Below, one piece after another: positions 54,490 to 62,879 of a stretch of DNA of 64,000 nucleotides. Positions within the stretch are counted from its first letter, which is position 1, and the number at the start of each line of letters is the position of its first letter. The translations under genes were made by a program, and so were the position numbers. The notes under the pieces are model-generated. The model saw only the letters and a program-made list of their open reading frames with translations, was not told the origin of the DNA and made no database searches. Origin of the DNA: Jatrophihabitans sp. (GTDB lineage Bacteria > Actinomycetota > Actinomycetes > Mycobacteriales > Jatrophihabitantaceae); contig DASWNX010000002.1 of NCBI GenBank assembly GCA_036399055.1, positions 62,001-126,000 on the forward strand, read 5' to 3'.

Positions 54490-54585
54490 CTCGCGGCTTG
54501 CCCTGCCCTCCTCAGATCGGCGGCCCGGCTTGCGTCCATCGGCTGACCGCTCGCGTGAGCGGCCAGTCCCTGCCCCGCCGGTCGG

Positions 54586-54774
54586 TCAGCCTTCGGCTGG
54601 ATCCTCGGTGTGCTCGCGTTGCACGTCCTCGCCTTGGCCTGGCGTCGACTCCCCGCCTTCAGTGTCGGCCTGGGCGTGCTGCCGGAGGTCGTCCTCGGCC
54701 GCAGGGTCGTCCTCGGCCGCAGGGTCGTGCTCGGCCGCAGGGTCGTGCTCGCTGGGTGTCATCGATTCGCTCAT
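54586..54774 (-). CDS. small acidic repeat protein
   Basis: This 62-residue protein is Glu/Asp-rich with six-residue repeats EHDPAA, EHDPAA, EDDPAA from an 18-bp tandem repeat. It is probably disordered. No family is recognised. ATG 54762 could be the real start. It could also be a chance open frame over the repeats. Confidence 0.4.
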   Translation of the reverse strand: MSESMTPSEHDPAAEHDPAAEDDPAAEDDLRQHAQADTEGGESTPGQGEDVQREHTEDPAEG

Positions 54775-55437
54775 CCTTGAAGTTCTACTCCCCTGCCGGC
54801 CGGATCGGCATGCTCAGCACACTGCCCCGACAGGACGGGCTGTCCCGCGTGCGTGCAGGCCGTCGGCGAATCTGCCTCACGTCCGGCGAATTTTGAATCG
54901 CATAGCTGTTGACGCGAACTGCCCTTGTCGCCTGTTGTCGTCTTAAGTCGACAATGTTACTCTGCTGACGGTTCACTGGGTCATACGTTCGACGGACTGT
55001 AGCCACTGCGGATTCGCGCTATCGCCGCATCGACCTGATCGTGCGCCAAACGGCAAGATCCCTCACGTGTTGTCGTCCTGGCTGCATCCTTTTGTCAAGC
55101 GCTATCGAGAATTGTCGGTGATGCCCGCCGTAGCCCCGTCGAAGACACCAAGGCCGGCCACAAGATGTTCTAGGCGAGATATGTCCTAGGCGAGATCTCT
55201 GCAGTGCGATGTCTCAGGCCTGCGTCCAGCAGCTCGCCGGGCGCGTCCTCCTGCAGGTGCCGGGCCTCGACGCCTGAATCTCGGAAAGCACCGCTGGCCG
55301 GGCCACTGAATTGAGTGCCTGTCAGAACGGACAACCAGTTATCCGCCGCTCCCCATCACTAGGCGGGGGTGTCGCAGTCCTAGCACGCAGTCTCCGCACC
55401 GTCTGTGCCGGACGCGCTTATCGGAACCGGAGTAGAA
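54775..55437. other. gene-poor interval before the MFS/ATP-grasp operon
   Basis: About 660 bases have no convincing gene. Visible features are a 20-bp near-palindrome (54935-54954) and a short direct repeat CTAGGCGAGAT (twice near 55161-55196). Confidence 0.6.
54935..54954. promoter_or_regulatory. near-palindrome TTGTCG-TCTTAAGT-CGACAA
   Basis: The 20-bp sequence is a palindrome except for one symmetrical mismatch pair, centred on CTTAAG. The length and symmetry fit a dimeric repressor operator. It does not match Rex, LexA or CRP consensus sites. It lies between the acidic-protein gene and the MFS gene. Confidence 0.45.
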
Positions 55438-56751
55438 ATGCAGCTGACACTCGATCGGTGGCGGAGCGGCAGGCACGGGGCGCAGTCATCGGAATCGGTG
55501 TCGGGAAACAAAGATTTCCAGCTGGTTTTCGCCGCGGCGCTGGCCAGCAAACTCGGCACCCAGGTCAGTTACATCGCGCTACCACTGCTCGCCGTGCTCA
55601 CTATGAACGCCAGCGCTGGCGAGGTGGGCCTGCTCAACGTCTTGAGCACAGCCGCGTTCCTGCTGATCGGCCTGCCCGCCGGGGCGTGGGTCGACCGTCT
55701 CGACAAGCGCCGGGTGCTGGTCACGGCCGACCTGGCCCGCGCCGTGCTCTTCGGATCCGTCCCGATCGCGTGGTCGCTGCACATGCTGACCATCGGGCAG
55801 CTGTACCTGGTGGTCGCCCTCGCCGGCGTCGCGACGGTGTTCTTCGACGTGAGCGCCCAAAGCTTCCTGCCGCACCTGGTGGGACGAGAGAACCTCGTGG
55901 CCGCGAACACCAAGCTGGCGAGCATCGACGCGGTCAACATGATCGGCGGGCGCAGCGTAGGCGGGTTCCTGGTTCAACTGCTCACCGCGCCCCTCGCGGT
56001 CGCCTTCAACGCCGCGACCTTCACCTGGTCCGCGATCTGCCTCAGCCGGATCCGGAAGAGAGGCGGTAGCCGCACCTCGGCAAGGTCTGGCGCCGGCCTA
56101 TGGCGCGAGGTCGGCGAGGGCATCCGGTTCGTGTCCGGTCATCCGCTGTTACGCCCCATCGCGATGACCGGCGTGTTGAACAACCTGTCCGTGCAGATCA
56201 GCGTCGTGATCCTGCCCGTCCTGCTGACCCAGGACCTCGGCTTCTCCGCAGCCTCCGTCGGGCTGTTCATGGCCCTCGGCGGCGGCGGGGTGCTGCTGGG
56301 CACCACCGCCGCGAGACGGCTGGGGACGTGGCTGGGGTACGGGCGGGTGATGTGGCTGGTCGGACTGGCGACCGTGCCGGTCAAGCTGTTCATCCCCTTC
56401 CTGAACCACGGACTGCTCGGGTGGTTGGCCGCGTTCGGCTGGCTCCTCACGACCGCCCAGGTGGGGGTGAACAACGTCCTCCAAGTGAGCCTTCGGCAAC
56501 GGGTGACGCCCGACAGGTTGCTCGGGAGGATGAACGCCACCATGCGGTTCCTGCTGTTCGGCTCGCTGACCGTCGGCGCGGGCGTCGCGGGCCTGGTGGG
56601 GCAGTTCGTCGGGGCTCGAGCTGCCCTGACCGTAGGCGTAGCCGGCTTGATCCTGGTGTGGCTGCCACCGTTCCTGTCACCACTCCGCACGCTGCGGGAG
56701 CTTCCCGAGCAGGCGGTCTCAGAAACCTCCACCGAAAGGACGAGCAGATGA
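55438..56751 (+). CDS. MFS transporter (enterobactin-exporter-like)
   Basis: This 437-residue protein has 12 membrane helices in the DHA3/EntS-like style: LASKLGTQVSYIALPLLAVL, LPAGAWVDRLDKRRVLVTAD (motif A) and SAQSFLPHLVGRENLVAANT. EntS-type carriers export siderophores, macrolides or peptides. The ATG has CGGAG upstream. Its stop overlaps the ATP-grasp gene start (ATGA), so the carrier probably moves that enzyme's product. Confidence 0.88.
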   Translation: MQLTLDRWRSGRHGAQSSESVSGNKDFQLVFAAALASKLGTQVSYIALPLLAVLTMNASAGEVGLLNVLSTAAFLLIGLPAGAWVDRLDKRRVLVTADLARAVLFGSVPIAWSLHMLTIGQLYLVVALAGVATVFFDVSAQSFLPHLVGRENLVAANTKLASIDAVNMIGGRSVGGFLVQLLTAPLAVAFNAATFTWSAICLSRIRKRGGSRTSARSGAGLWREVGEGIRFVSGHPLLRPIAMTGVLNNLSVQISVVILPVLLTQDLGFSAASVGLFMALGGGGVLLGTTAARRLGTWLGYGRVMWLVGLATVPVKLFIPFLNHGLLGWLAAFGWLLTTAQVGVNNVLQVSLRQRVTPDRLLGRMNATMRFLLFGSLTVGAGVAGLVGQFVGARAALTVGVAGLILVWLPPFLSPLRTLRELPEQAVSETSTERTSR

Positions 56752-58100
56752 CCGACTCGGTCACCGAGGACTACATCAAGCGATGCCTGGACCCCCAGAG
56801 CGAGCTACGGGATGTGGTGGCGAAGGCGCGTTTTCCACAGCAGTACCTCCAATGCTTCGGTGACCGCCTGATGCCACGGCCGTTCTTCGTGGCCGAGTCC
56901 GAGATCCGGCGGGCCGCGGCGGATCTGGCCGACTTCTTCCGCATCCTGCAGACCCTGCCGGGCCGCATGTTCGGCGGAGATCTGGCCGCCTACTGCAGCC
57001 AGGTCGGTTTCAACCCGCGAGAAGCCGGGTTGATGAGGAGGCTGGCCGACCAGCCTCCCGAGCTCTACGGGCGATCGGACCTGTACCACGACGGCGTGGG
57101 GTTCAAGCTGCTGGAGTTCAACGTCGGCAGCCAGCTCGGCGGCATCGATCAGGCCCAGGTCATGCCCGCGCTGATGCAGGTGGAGCCATTCCGGAGATTC
57201 GCCGAAGAGCACGGGCTCGGCCACGTGCACACCGGCGAGCAGATCGCGCGGAGCCTACGGGCCGCGGCTGAGCCGGTGGCCCGGGGCGCGCAGCCGGTGG
57301 TCGCGTTGCTCGAGGCCGACGGCGCCCTGCGACCGCTGATGCCCCTCCTGCTCTCCTTTCAGGAGATGCTGCGCGGATGCGGCATCGACCTGATGCTGGG
57401 CGAGGTGAGCCAGGTCGTGAACAACAACGGCAAGCTCTACCTCGACGGCACGCCCATCGATGTCGTGCTGCGGTACTTCTCGCTGAACCAAGTCATGTCC
57501 GACCCGGCCGGCGAGGCCGCGGTCGAGCCCATCTTCGCAGCGCACGAGGCGGGTGGCACGATCCTGCTCACGACCATGGAGAGCTTGCTCTACGCCAACA
57601 AGGGAAGCCTCGCCCTGCTGTCTGACCCACGCTGGCGCGAGGCTTTCACCGACGACGAGGTGGAGCTGTTCGACCGGGTGTTGCCCTGGACCAGGCTACT
57701 GGTGGACGCCGAGACCGAAGCCGGCGGCGAGTCGGTCAAGCTCCTGGACTACTGCCGGTCCGAGCGCCAGAACCTGATCCTCAAGCCCTGCAACGACCAC
57801 GGCGGCCGAGGGATCACCGTCGGTTGGATGTCAACGGACCGCGAGTGGGCCGCGGCCCTGGACTCGGCGGTGGCCGGCAAGTACATCGTCCAGGAGCGGG
57901 TCCGCCAGCGGCACGAACCGGTCGTCAACCCGCAGACAGGCGAGCTGGAGACCTGGGTCGCGTGTTGGAGCACCTTCCTCACGCCGATGGGGTACTCCGG
58001 TTCGCACATCCGCGCTCTGCCCTCGGATCAACTGGGCATCATCAACCGCGGCGCGAACGCGGCGACCCGGTTGACCGGGGTCTTCCACACGCCGGCCTGA
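56748..58100 (+). CDS. ATP-grasp-like ligase, glutathionylspermidine-synthase type
   Basis: This 450-residue protein shows a preATP-grasp region (LLEFNVGSQLGGIDQAQVMP, GFNPREAGLMRRLADQPPEL) and nucleotide-binding segments at the C-terminal side: RQNLILKPCNDHGGRGITVG and AGKYIVQERVRQRHEPVVNP. The order suggests the circularly permuted or glutathionylspermidine-synthase-like ATP-grasp group that forms C-N bonds. The product is unknown. It is coupled to the MFS gene, with AAAGGA before its ATG. No other biosynthetic gene adjoins. Confidence 0.7.
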   Translation: MTDSVTEDYIKRCLDPQSELRDVVAKARFPQQYLQCFGDRLMPRPFFVAESEIRRAAADLADFFRILQTLPGRMFGGDLAAYCSQVGFNPREAGLMRRLADQPPELYGRSDLYHDGVGFKLLEFNVGSQLGGIDQAQVMPALMQVEPFRRFAEEHGLGHVHTGEQIARSLRAAAEPVARGAQPVVALLEADGALRPLMPLLLSFQEMLRGCGIDLMLGEVSQVVNNNGKLYLDGTPIDVVLRYFSLNQVMSDPAGEAAVEPIFAAHEAGGTILLTTMESLLYANKGSLALLSDPRWREAFTDDEVELFDRVLPWTRLLVDAETEAGGESVKLLDYCRSERQNLILKPCNDHGGRGITVGWMSTDREWAAALDSAVAGKYIVQERVRQRHEPVVNPQTGELETWVACWSTFLTPMGYSGSHIRALPSDQLGIINRGANAATRLTGVFHTPA

Positions 58101-58136
58101 TCACCGCGCGACGACGCCTCGGACGCTGACCGCGGC

Positions 58137-58784
58137 TCAGGATGTCAGTCCGAAGTAGGGCAGGCAGGCCGGGACGCCCTCGAGAACGACTCCTGCGGCG
58201 CCGCCCGCGGCCAACCACTGCGAGCGGCGCAGGCGCAGGTGCGTCATCGTGTCGACCCCGTTTCCGCGCGGGTGCAGCGACTCGCCGTTGGGCTGGTAAC
58301 CCAGTGCCCGCGACACCGCCAGCGAGGCGTGATTGTCATGCCAGGCCGAGGTGATCGCGGCCTCGGCCTGCAGCGGGCCGAAGGCCAGCGCCAGGACGGC
58401 TCGGCGCATCTGCTTACCGATCCCCCGACCTCGCACCCGCGGCGCCAGGTGCGAGGCGCTGTCCACGGTGCGCAGCAGCGCGAAGTCCTCGGCCTCCAGC
58501 TCCTGCACCCCCACCAGCTCACCGCCGACCCGGACGCAGAACGGCAACCGCCACCGCTCGGGCTTCCAGCTTCCATAGCTGCTCCAGTAGCTCTGAAAGC
58601 CGATCACCCGCCGGTTGGTCGCCTCGTCCAGGCCGGGATAGCGGGTCGCCTGGGGGTCGAGCTCCAGGTCGTCGGGCAGCAGGTCGGCCAACGGCAGCTG
58701 GTCTGCCTCGGTCATCGGCCGTAGTTGAAGATCCGCCACCGACAGCCGCACATCCCACAACGGCCAGTACGGGTGCGCCGGCAT
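58137..58784 (-). CDS. GNAT-family N-acetyltransferase
   Basis: This 215-residue protein has the acetyl-CoA loop RVRGRGIGKQMRRAVLALAF and the preceding strand HLAP, then ITSAWHDNHASLAVSRALGY, which is the RimJ/RimL-type B motif. The substrate is not evident. GGAGTAG precedes the ATG, which begins two bases after the stop of the E1 gene. Confidence 0.83.
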   Translation of the reverse strand: MPAHPYWPLWDVRLSVADLQLRPMTEADQLPLADLLPDDLELDPQATRYPGLDEATNRRVIGFQSYWSSYGSWKPERWRLPFCVRVGGELVGVQELEAEDFALLRTVDSASHLAPRVRGRGIGKQMRRAVLALAFGPLQAEAAITSAWHDNHASLAVSRALGYQPNGESLHPRGNGVDTMTHLRLRRSQWLAAGGAAGVVLEGVPACLPYFGLTS

Positions 58785-58786
58785 GG

Positions 58787-61063
58787 CTACTCCGGAACCA
58801 GCGCCGACAGCAGCGAACGGGCTGCCTGCAGCACGGTGGCCTCGTCCAGCAGCACCGCCCTGGCCGCATCGCCGAGCGGTATGAAGCTGTCGACGCTGGT
58901 GACCCGCTTGATCGGACCCCGAAAGCCGCCGTCGACCAGCGCGGTGACGATGCCCTCAGACACCCCGCCCGAGCGCCTGGTCTCATCGACGACCAGCACC
59001 TGGCCGCTGCTGGCAGCCTCGCGAAGAATGTCCTTGACGGGCAACGGCGAAAGCCACCGCAGGTCCAGCACCGCAACCGACACCCCTTCTTCGGCAAGGG
59101 TCTTGGCCACTCGCAGGCTCATCGGCACGCCGTTGCCGAAGGTGATGATGCTCAGGTCCGCGGCCTCGGCTCGGTGCGCCGGGCCACCGTCGGCCGCGCC
59201 GTCGACCAGCCAGCGGCGGGCCTGGCCGATCGGGATGTGCCCGGCCGCCCACCGGTCCGGCCCGGCGTACTCGGCGAGCCAGCCACCGTCACCGGCGGCG
59301 AACAGATCACGTTGGTGGTAAAGGGCGATCGGCTCGAGGAAGACGCTGACGGTCCCGTCCACGGCGGCGGCGGCGATCAGGCTGCGCAACATGGCCGGGG
59401 CGTCGGAAGGATGGGCGGGCACGCCCACCACCAGGCCGGGGATGTCGCGCAGCACCGCCACCGAGTTGTCGTTGTGAAAGTGGCCGCCGAAGCCCTTCTG
59501 GTAGCCGAGGCCGGCGATCCGGACGACCATGGGGTTGCGGTACTGGCCCTGGGAGAAGAACTGCAGCGTGGCGGCCTCGCCGCGAAGTTGGTCCTCGGCG
59601 TTGTGCAGGTAGGCCAGGTACTGGATCTCAGGGATCGGCAGGAAATTGGCCAGCGCGGCGCCCAGGCCCACCCCCAGGATGGCCTGCTCGTCGAGGATCG
59701 TGTCGAACACCCGCGCCCCGCCGAAGCTCTTGCGCAAGCCCCTGGTCAGCCCGTACACCCCGCCCTTGACCGAGACGTCCTCGCCGAACAGCAACGCCTG
59801 CGGCCGCCGGGCCATCTCGTCGTGCAAGGCGCGGTTGATCGACTGCGCCAGCGTCAAGGGCCCCTCCTCCTCGGGCAGCCGGCCGAACAGCGCGCCGCGA
59901 TCGACCTCGGACGGCGTGGCCACCGCCGCGGCCACCTGCTCGGCGCCGCGCGGCGCCAGTGGCGCTGTCACCTGCGCGGCCGAGCCCAGCTGCGGTTCGG
60001 TCAGCACCTGGACCGCCACTTCGCGAACGCGGTCGCCGATCGCGGAATACCGCGCCGCCAGCTCGGGGCCGTCGGCGAATCCGGCGGCTGCGAGCAACTC
60101 GGCGGTGGCCAGCAGCGGATCGCGCTCGTAGTCGGCGGCGATCTCGGCCGGGGTGCGGTAGGCCACCTCCGCATCCGACCCGGCGTGGCCGAGGTACCGG
60201 ACGGTCCTGAGGTGCAGGAACGCCGGCTTGCGGGCCGTCCGGACGAACTGGACCGCCTGGCTGGCCGCGTCATAGACATCGGCCAGGTCACAGCCGTCCA
60301 CCGCCAGGTAGCGCAGACCGGGACGGGCCGAGAACCGCTGGGTGATCCAGCCGGACGGGGTCCGGGTGCTGATCCCCAGGCCGTTGTCCTCGCACACCAT
60401 CAGCAACGGCATCGGCAGGCCCTGATAGACCGTGCTCGAGGCGCTGTTGACCGCGCCCACCAGCGTGGAGTGATTGGCCGAGGCGTCGCCGAAACTGGTG
60501 ACCACGATCGAGTCGGGCGCCCACGGCGTCTGCACCCCGGTTCGACGGGCACGGCCCAGGGCGAAAGCCAGCCCGACCGCGCGCGGCAGGTGCGAGGCGA
60601 TCGTGGAGGTCTGCGGGATGACGGCCAGCTCGGCGTTGCCGAACACCTTGTGCCGCCCGCCCGCGATCGGCTCGCTGACGGCCGCGGCCACGCCGCCCAG
60701 GATGTCGCGGACGGGGTCGTGACCGGGCAGCTGCTGGGAGCGCGCGCAGTAGAAGCCGCCGGAGCGGTAGTGCAGCAGCGCCGGGTCGTCCGGGCGCAGC
60801 GCCGCCGCGACCGCCGCGTTGCCCTCATGGCCCGATGAGGCGATGGTGTAGTAACCACGGCCCTGGGTCTGCATCCAGATCGCCGCCAGGTCGGCCTGGC
60901 GGGATTCGCACTGCGCCTGGAACAGCTGGCTGGCCTGCCTGACCGACAGCGCGCTGCCCGCTCGGACCGGGGCGTCGAGGTCGCGGCTGGCGCCCCGTGG
61001 CAACGCCGTCAGCGCGGTGAGCAGATGCTGCTCCAGGGGGTGGCGTTCGGCGGGCACCTGCAC
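58787..61063 (-). CDS. thiamine-diphosphate E1 enzyme, alpha and beta subunits fused
   Basis: The 758-residue protein joins an E1-alpha half (about 1-390; SSGHEGNAAVAAALRPDDPA, TPP motif SFGDASANHSTLVGAVNSA, GHAGSD) and an E1-beta half (about 430-758; LLFGEDVSVKGGVYGLTRGL, DTILDEQAILGVGLGAAL, and VDETRRSGGVSEGIVTAL). Fused E1s of this kind take branched or other 2-oxo acids, using an E2/E3 encoded elsewhere. The start is a GTG at 61063 or 61057. It lies 32 bases after mtnA on the same strand, an unusual pairing. Confidence 0.85.
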   Translation of the reverse strand: MQVPAERHPLEQHLLTALTALPRGASRDLDAPVRAGSALSVRQASQLFQAQCESRQADLAAIWMQTQGRGYYTIASSGHEGNAAVAAALRPDDPALLHYRSGGFYCARSQQLPGHDPVRDILGGVAAAVSEPIAGGRHKVFGNAELAVIPQTSTIASHLPRAVGLAFALGRARRTGVQTPWAPDSIVVTSFGDASANHSTLVGAVNSASSTVYQGLPMPLLMVCEDNGLGISTRTPSGWITQRFSARPGLRYLAVDGCDLADVYDAASQAVQFVRTARKPAFLHLRTVRYLGHAGSDAEVAYRTPAEIAADYERDPLLATAELLAAAGFADGPELAARYSAIGDRVREVAVQVLTEPQLGSAAQVTAPLAPRGAEQVAAAVATPSEVDRGALFGRLPEEEGPLTLAQSINRALHDEMARRPQALLFGEDVSVKGGVYGLTRGLRKSFGGARVFDTILDEQAILGVGLGAALANFLPIPEIQYLAYLHNAEDQLRGEAATLQFFSQGQYRNPMVVRIAGLGYQKGFGGHFHNDNSVAVLRDIPGLVVGVPAHPSDAPAMLRSLIAAAAVDGTVSVFLEPIALYHQRDLFAAGDGGWLAEYAGPDRWAAGHIPIGQARRWLVDGAADGGPAHRAEAADLSIITFGNGVPMSLRVAKTLAEEGVSVAVLDLRWLSPLPVKDILREAASSGQVLVVDETRRSGGVSEGIVTALVDGGFRGPIKRVTSVDSFIPLGDAARAVLLDEATVLQAARSLLSALVPE

Positions 61064-61095
61064 ATCTAACCCTGCCGGGCACTCCCGCGCGTGGA

Positions 61096-62178
61096 TCACT
61101 CCGGCTGCGCGACGCTGCCCGGGCCCTGTGAGGCGTCGACGCTGTCCCCGGGCGAGCCGTCGATGGCGTCCTCGGCCCGGCCGTCGATGGCGTCGTCGGC
61201 CCGGCCGTCGATGGTGCGCAGCTCGGTCACGATCGCGGTGACCAGGGCAGCCGGGGTGACGTCGAAGGCCGGGTTCCACCCGGTGCTGCCCGGCGCGGCC
61301 ACCCGCTGGCCGGCCATGGCCAGCACCTCGCCGGCGTCGCGCAGCTCGATGCGGATCCCGGCGCCGCTCTCGGTCGCGCGGTCGATGGTCGATTCCGGCG
61401 CGGCCACCACGAACGGGATGCCGGCGTAGCTGGCGGCCAGCGCGTGCGAGACGGTCCCGACCTTGTTCGCGACATCACCGTTGGCCGCGATCCGGTCCGC
61501 GCCCACCACCACCGCCTCGACCTGGCCGCCCAGCATCAGCCCGGCCGCGGCGGAGTCGACGATGACCCGATGCGGGATGCCTCGGCGCCCGAGTTCCCAG
61601 GCGGTCAGCCGGCTGCCCTGCAGCAGTGGCCGGGTCTCGCAGACGTAGACCATCTCCAGTGGCGCCGCGGCGTGCAACCGCTCGATGACCCCCAGCGCGG
61701 TGCCGAACTCGACACCGGCCAGCGCGCCGGCATTGCAGTGGGTCAACACTCGACGGGCGCCGGCCAGCAGCTGCGCGCCGCGGTCGCTGAGCGCCTGGTT
61801 GACCTCGATGTCGGCGTCCCGGATCGCCAGCGCGGCAGCCACCAGCTCGGCGACGCCGGCGCCTGCGGCGCGGGCTGAGCGCACCTGCTCGACACCCCAG
61901 GACAGGTTCACCGCGGTCGGACGCGCGCCGCTGAGCTTGTCGGCAGCCACCGCCAGGTCGGCGTCCAGATCGCCGTCGCGTTCGGCCGAGCGACACGCGG
62001 CCAGGGCCATGCCCAGCGCGCCGGCCACTCCCAGGGCCATCGCGCCCCGCACTGCCAGGGACCGGATGGAGACGACCAGCTCGTCGACCTCGCGCAGGTC
62101 GATGCTCACCAGCTCGGCCGGCAGCCTGGTCTGATCGATGATCCGAACCATGCCGTCGACCCAGTCAATGGTTCGCAT
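61096..62178 (-). CDS. mtnA: S-methyl-5-thioribose-1-phosphate isomerase
   Basis: MtnA isomerises 5-methylthioribose 1-phosphate to the ribulose form in methionine salvage. The 360-residue protein has the family blocks SLAVRGAMALGVAGALG, LTHCNAGALAGVEFGTALGV (catalytic Cys), VDSAAAGLMLGGQVEAVVVG with the catalytic Asp, ADRIAANGDVANKVGT and PFVVAAPESTID. The C-terminal tail repeats DGRADDAIDGRAEDAIDG. It is divergent from a class II aldolase, and the two share a promoter region. Confidence 0.92.
   Translation of the reverse strand: MRTIDWVDGMVRIIDQTRLPAELVSIDLREVDELVVSIRSLAVRGAMALGVAGALGMALAACRSAERDGDLDADLAVAADKLSGARPTAVNLSWGVEQVRSARAAGAGVAELVAAALAIRDADIEVNQALSDRGAQLLAGARRVLTHCNAGALAGVEFGTALGVIERLHAAAPLEMVYVCETRPLLQGSRLTAWELGRRGIPHRVIVDSAAAGLMLGGQVEAVVVGADRIAANGDVANKVGTVSHALAASYAGIPFVVAAPESTIDRATESGAGIRIELRDAGEVLAMAGQRVAAPGSTGWNPAFDVTPAALVTAIVTELRTIDGRADDAIDGRAEDAIDGSPGDSVDASQGPGSVAQPE
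61139..61214. repeat. 18-24 bp tandem repeat in the mtnA tail
   Basis: Copies of GCCGTCGATGGCGTC(C/G)TCGGCCCG encode the DGRADDAIDGRAEDAIDG tail, beyond the conserved enzyme fold. Confidence 0.75.
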
Positions 62179-62184
62179 GGCCGG

Positions 62185-62191
62185 TAGCGTA
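62185..62191. promoter_or_regulatory. shared bidirectional -10 (TAGCGTA)
   Basis: TAGCGT at 62185-62190 lies eight bases before the aldolase GTG (62199). On the other strand TACGCT (62191-62186) lies seven bases before the mtnA ATG (62178). Neither gene has a ribosome binding site, so both look leaderless. Confidence 0.6.
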
Positions 62192-62198
62192 ACCAGCT

Positions 62199-62852
62199 GT
62201 GCTCCTCCCCGACCAGCGCGCCGCGGTGGTGCGGGCCTGCCACCAGCTGCTGGCGACCGGGCTTGTGCGCGGCGCCTCGGGCAACGTCTCGGTCCGCGAC
62301 CCGGCCACCGGCAGGATCGCGATCACCCCCACCGGCCTGGCCTACCCCGGCATGCGAGACAGCGATGTGGCGGTGCTCGGACTCGACGGCGCCCAGCTCG
62401 ACGGCGCGCTGCGGCCGACCTCCGAGGTGGCCCTGCACCTGGGCGTCTACCGCGCACGCCCGGATGTCGGCGCGGTGGTGCACACCCACTCGATGTTCGC
62501 CACCACCTTCGCGGTGCTCGGCGAGCAGATTCCGCCCGTGCACTACCTGATCGTCCGGGCCGGCGAGGCGGTGCCGGTGGCGCCGTACGCCCGCTACGGC
62601 ACCGCCGAGCTGGCCCAGGCCTGCGTGGCGAGGCTGGGCGCCGGGTTCGCGGTGCTGCTGGCCAACCACGGCGTCGTGGCGGTGGGCGCGGACCTCGACG
62701 CGGCGATGGCAGTCGCCGACGCCGTCGAGTACACCGCCGAGCTGGCCTGGCGAGCGCGTCAGCTCGGCGTTCCACAGCTGCTGGATTCCGAGCAACTGGC
62801 CGCCGCCCGGACGGCGTTGGCCGGTTACGGCCAACCCTCAGGCCGGGGTTGA
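62199..62852 (+). CDS. class II aldolase/adducin-family protein
   Basis: This 217-residue aldolase has the zinc site HTHSM (VGAVVHTHSMFATTFAVL), a third histidine in LLANHGVVAVG and the phosphate-binding GASGNVSVRD near residue 27. Glutamate 73 region TSEVALHLGVY supplies the catalytic acid. Homologues include fuculose-phosphate aldolase and the 5-methylthioribulose-1-phosphate aldolase of the DHAP shunt. Given mtnA next door, the latter role is preferred (inference). Confidence 0.85.
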   Translation: MLLPDQRAAVVRACHQLLATGLVRGASGNVSVRDPATGRIAITPTGLAYPGMRDSDVAVLGLDGAQLDGALRPTSEVALHLGVYRARPDVGAVVHTHSMFATTFAVLGEQIPPVHYLIVRAGEAVPVAPYARYGTAELAQACVARLGAGFAVLLANHGVVAVGADLDAAMAVADAVEYTAELAWRARQLGVPQLLDSEQLAAARTALAGYGQPSGRG

Positions 62853-62879
62853 GCAGCCTGCGCGTGGGGTCGGCCCGGC

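Noticed and set aside
54549..54563. Hairpin CCGCTC-GCGT-GAGCGG after the CAP-domain gene as a terminator
   Set aside because: The stem is only six pairs and is not followed by a T-run, so it is too weak to list.
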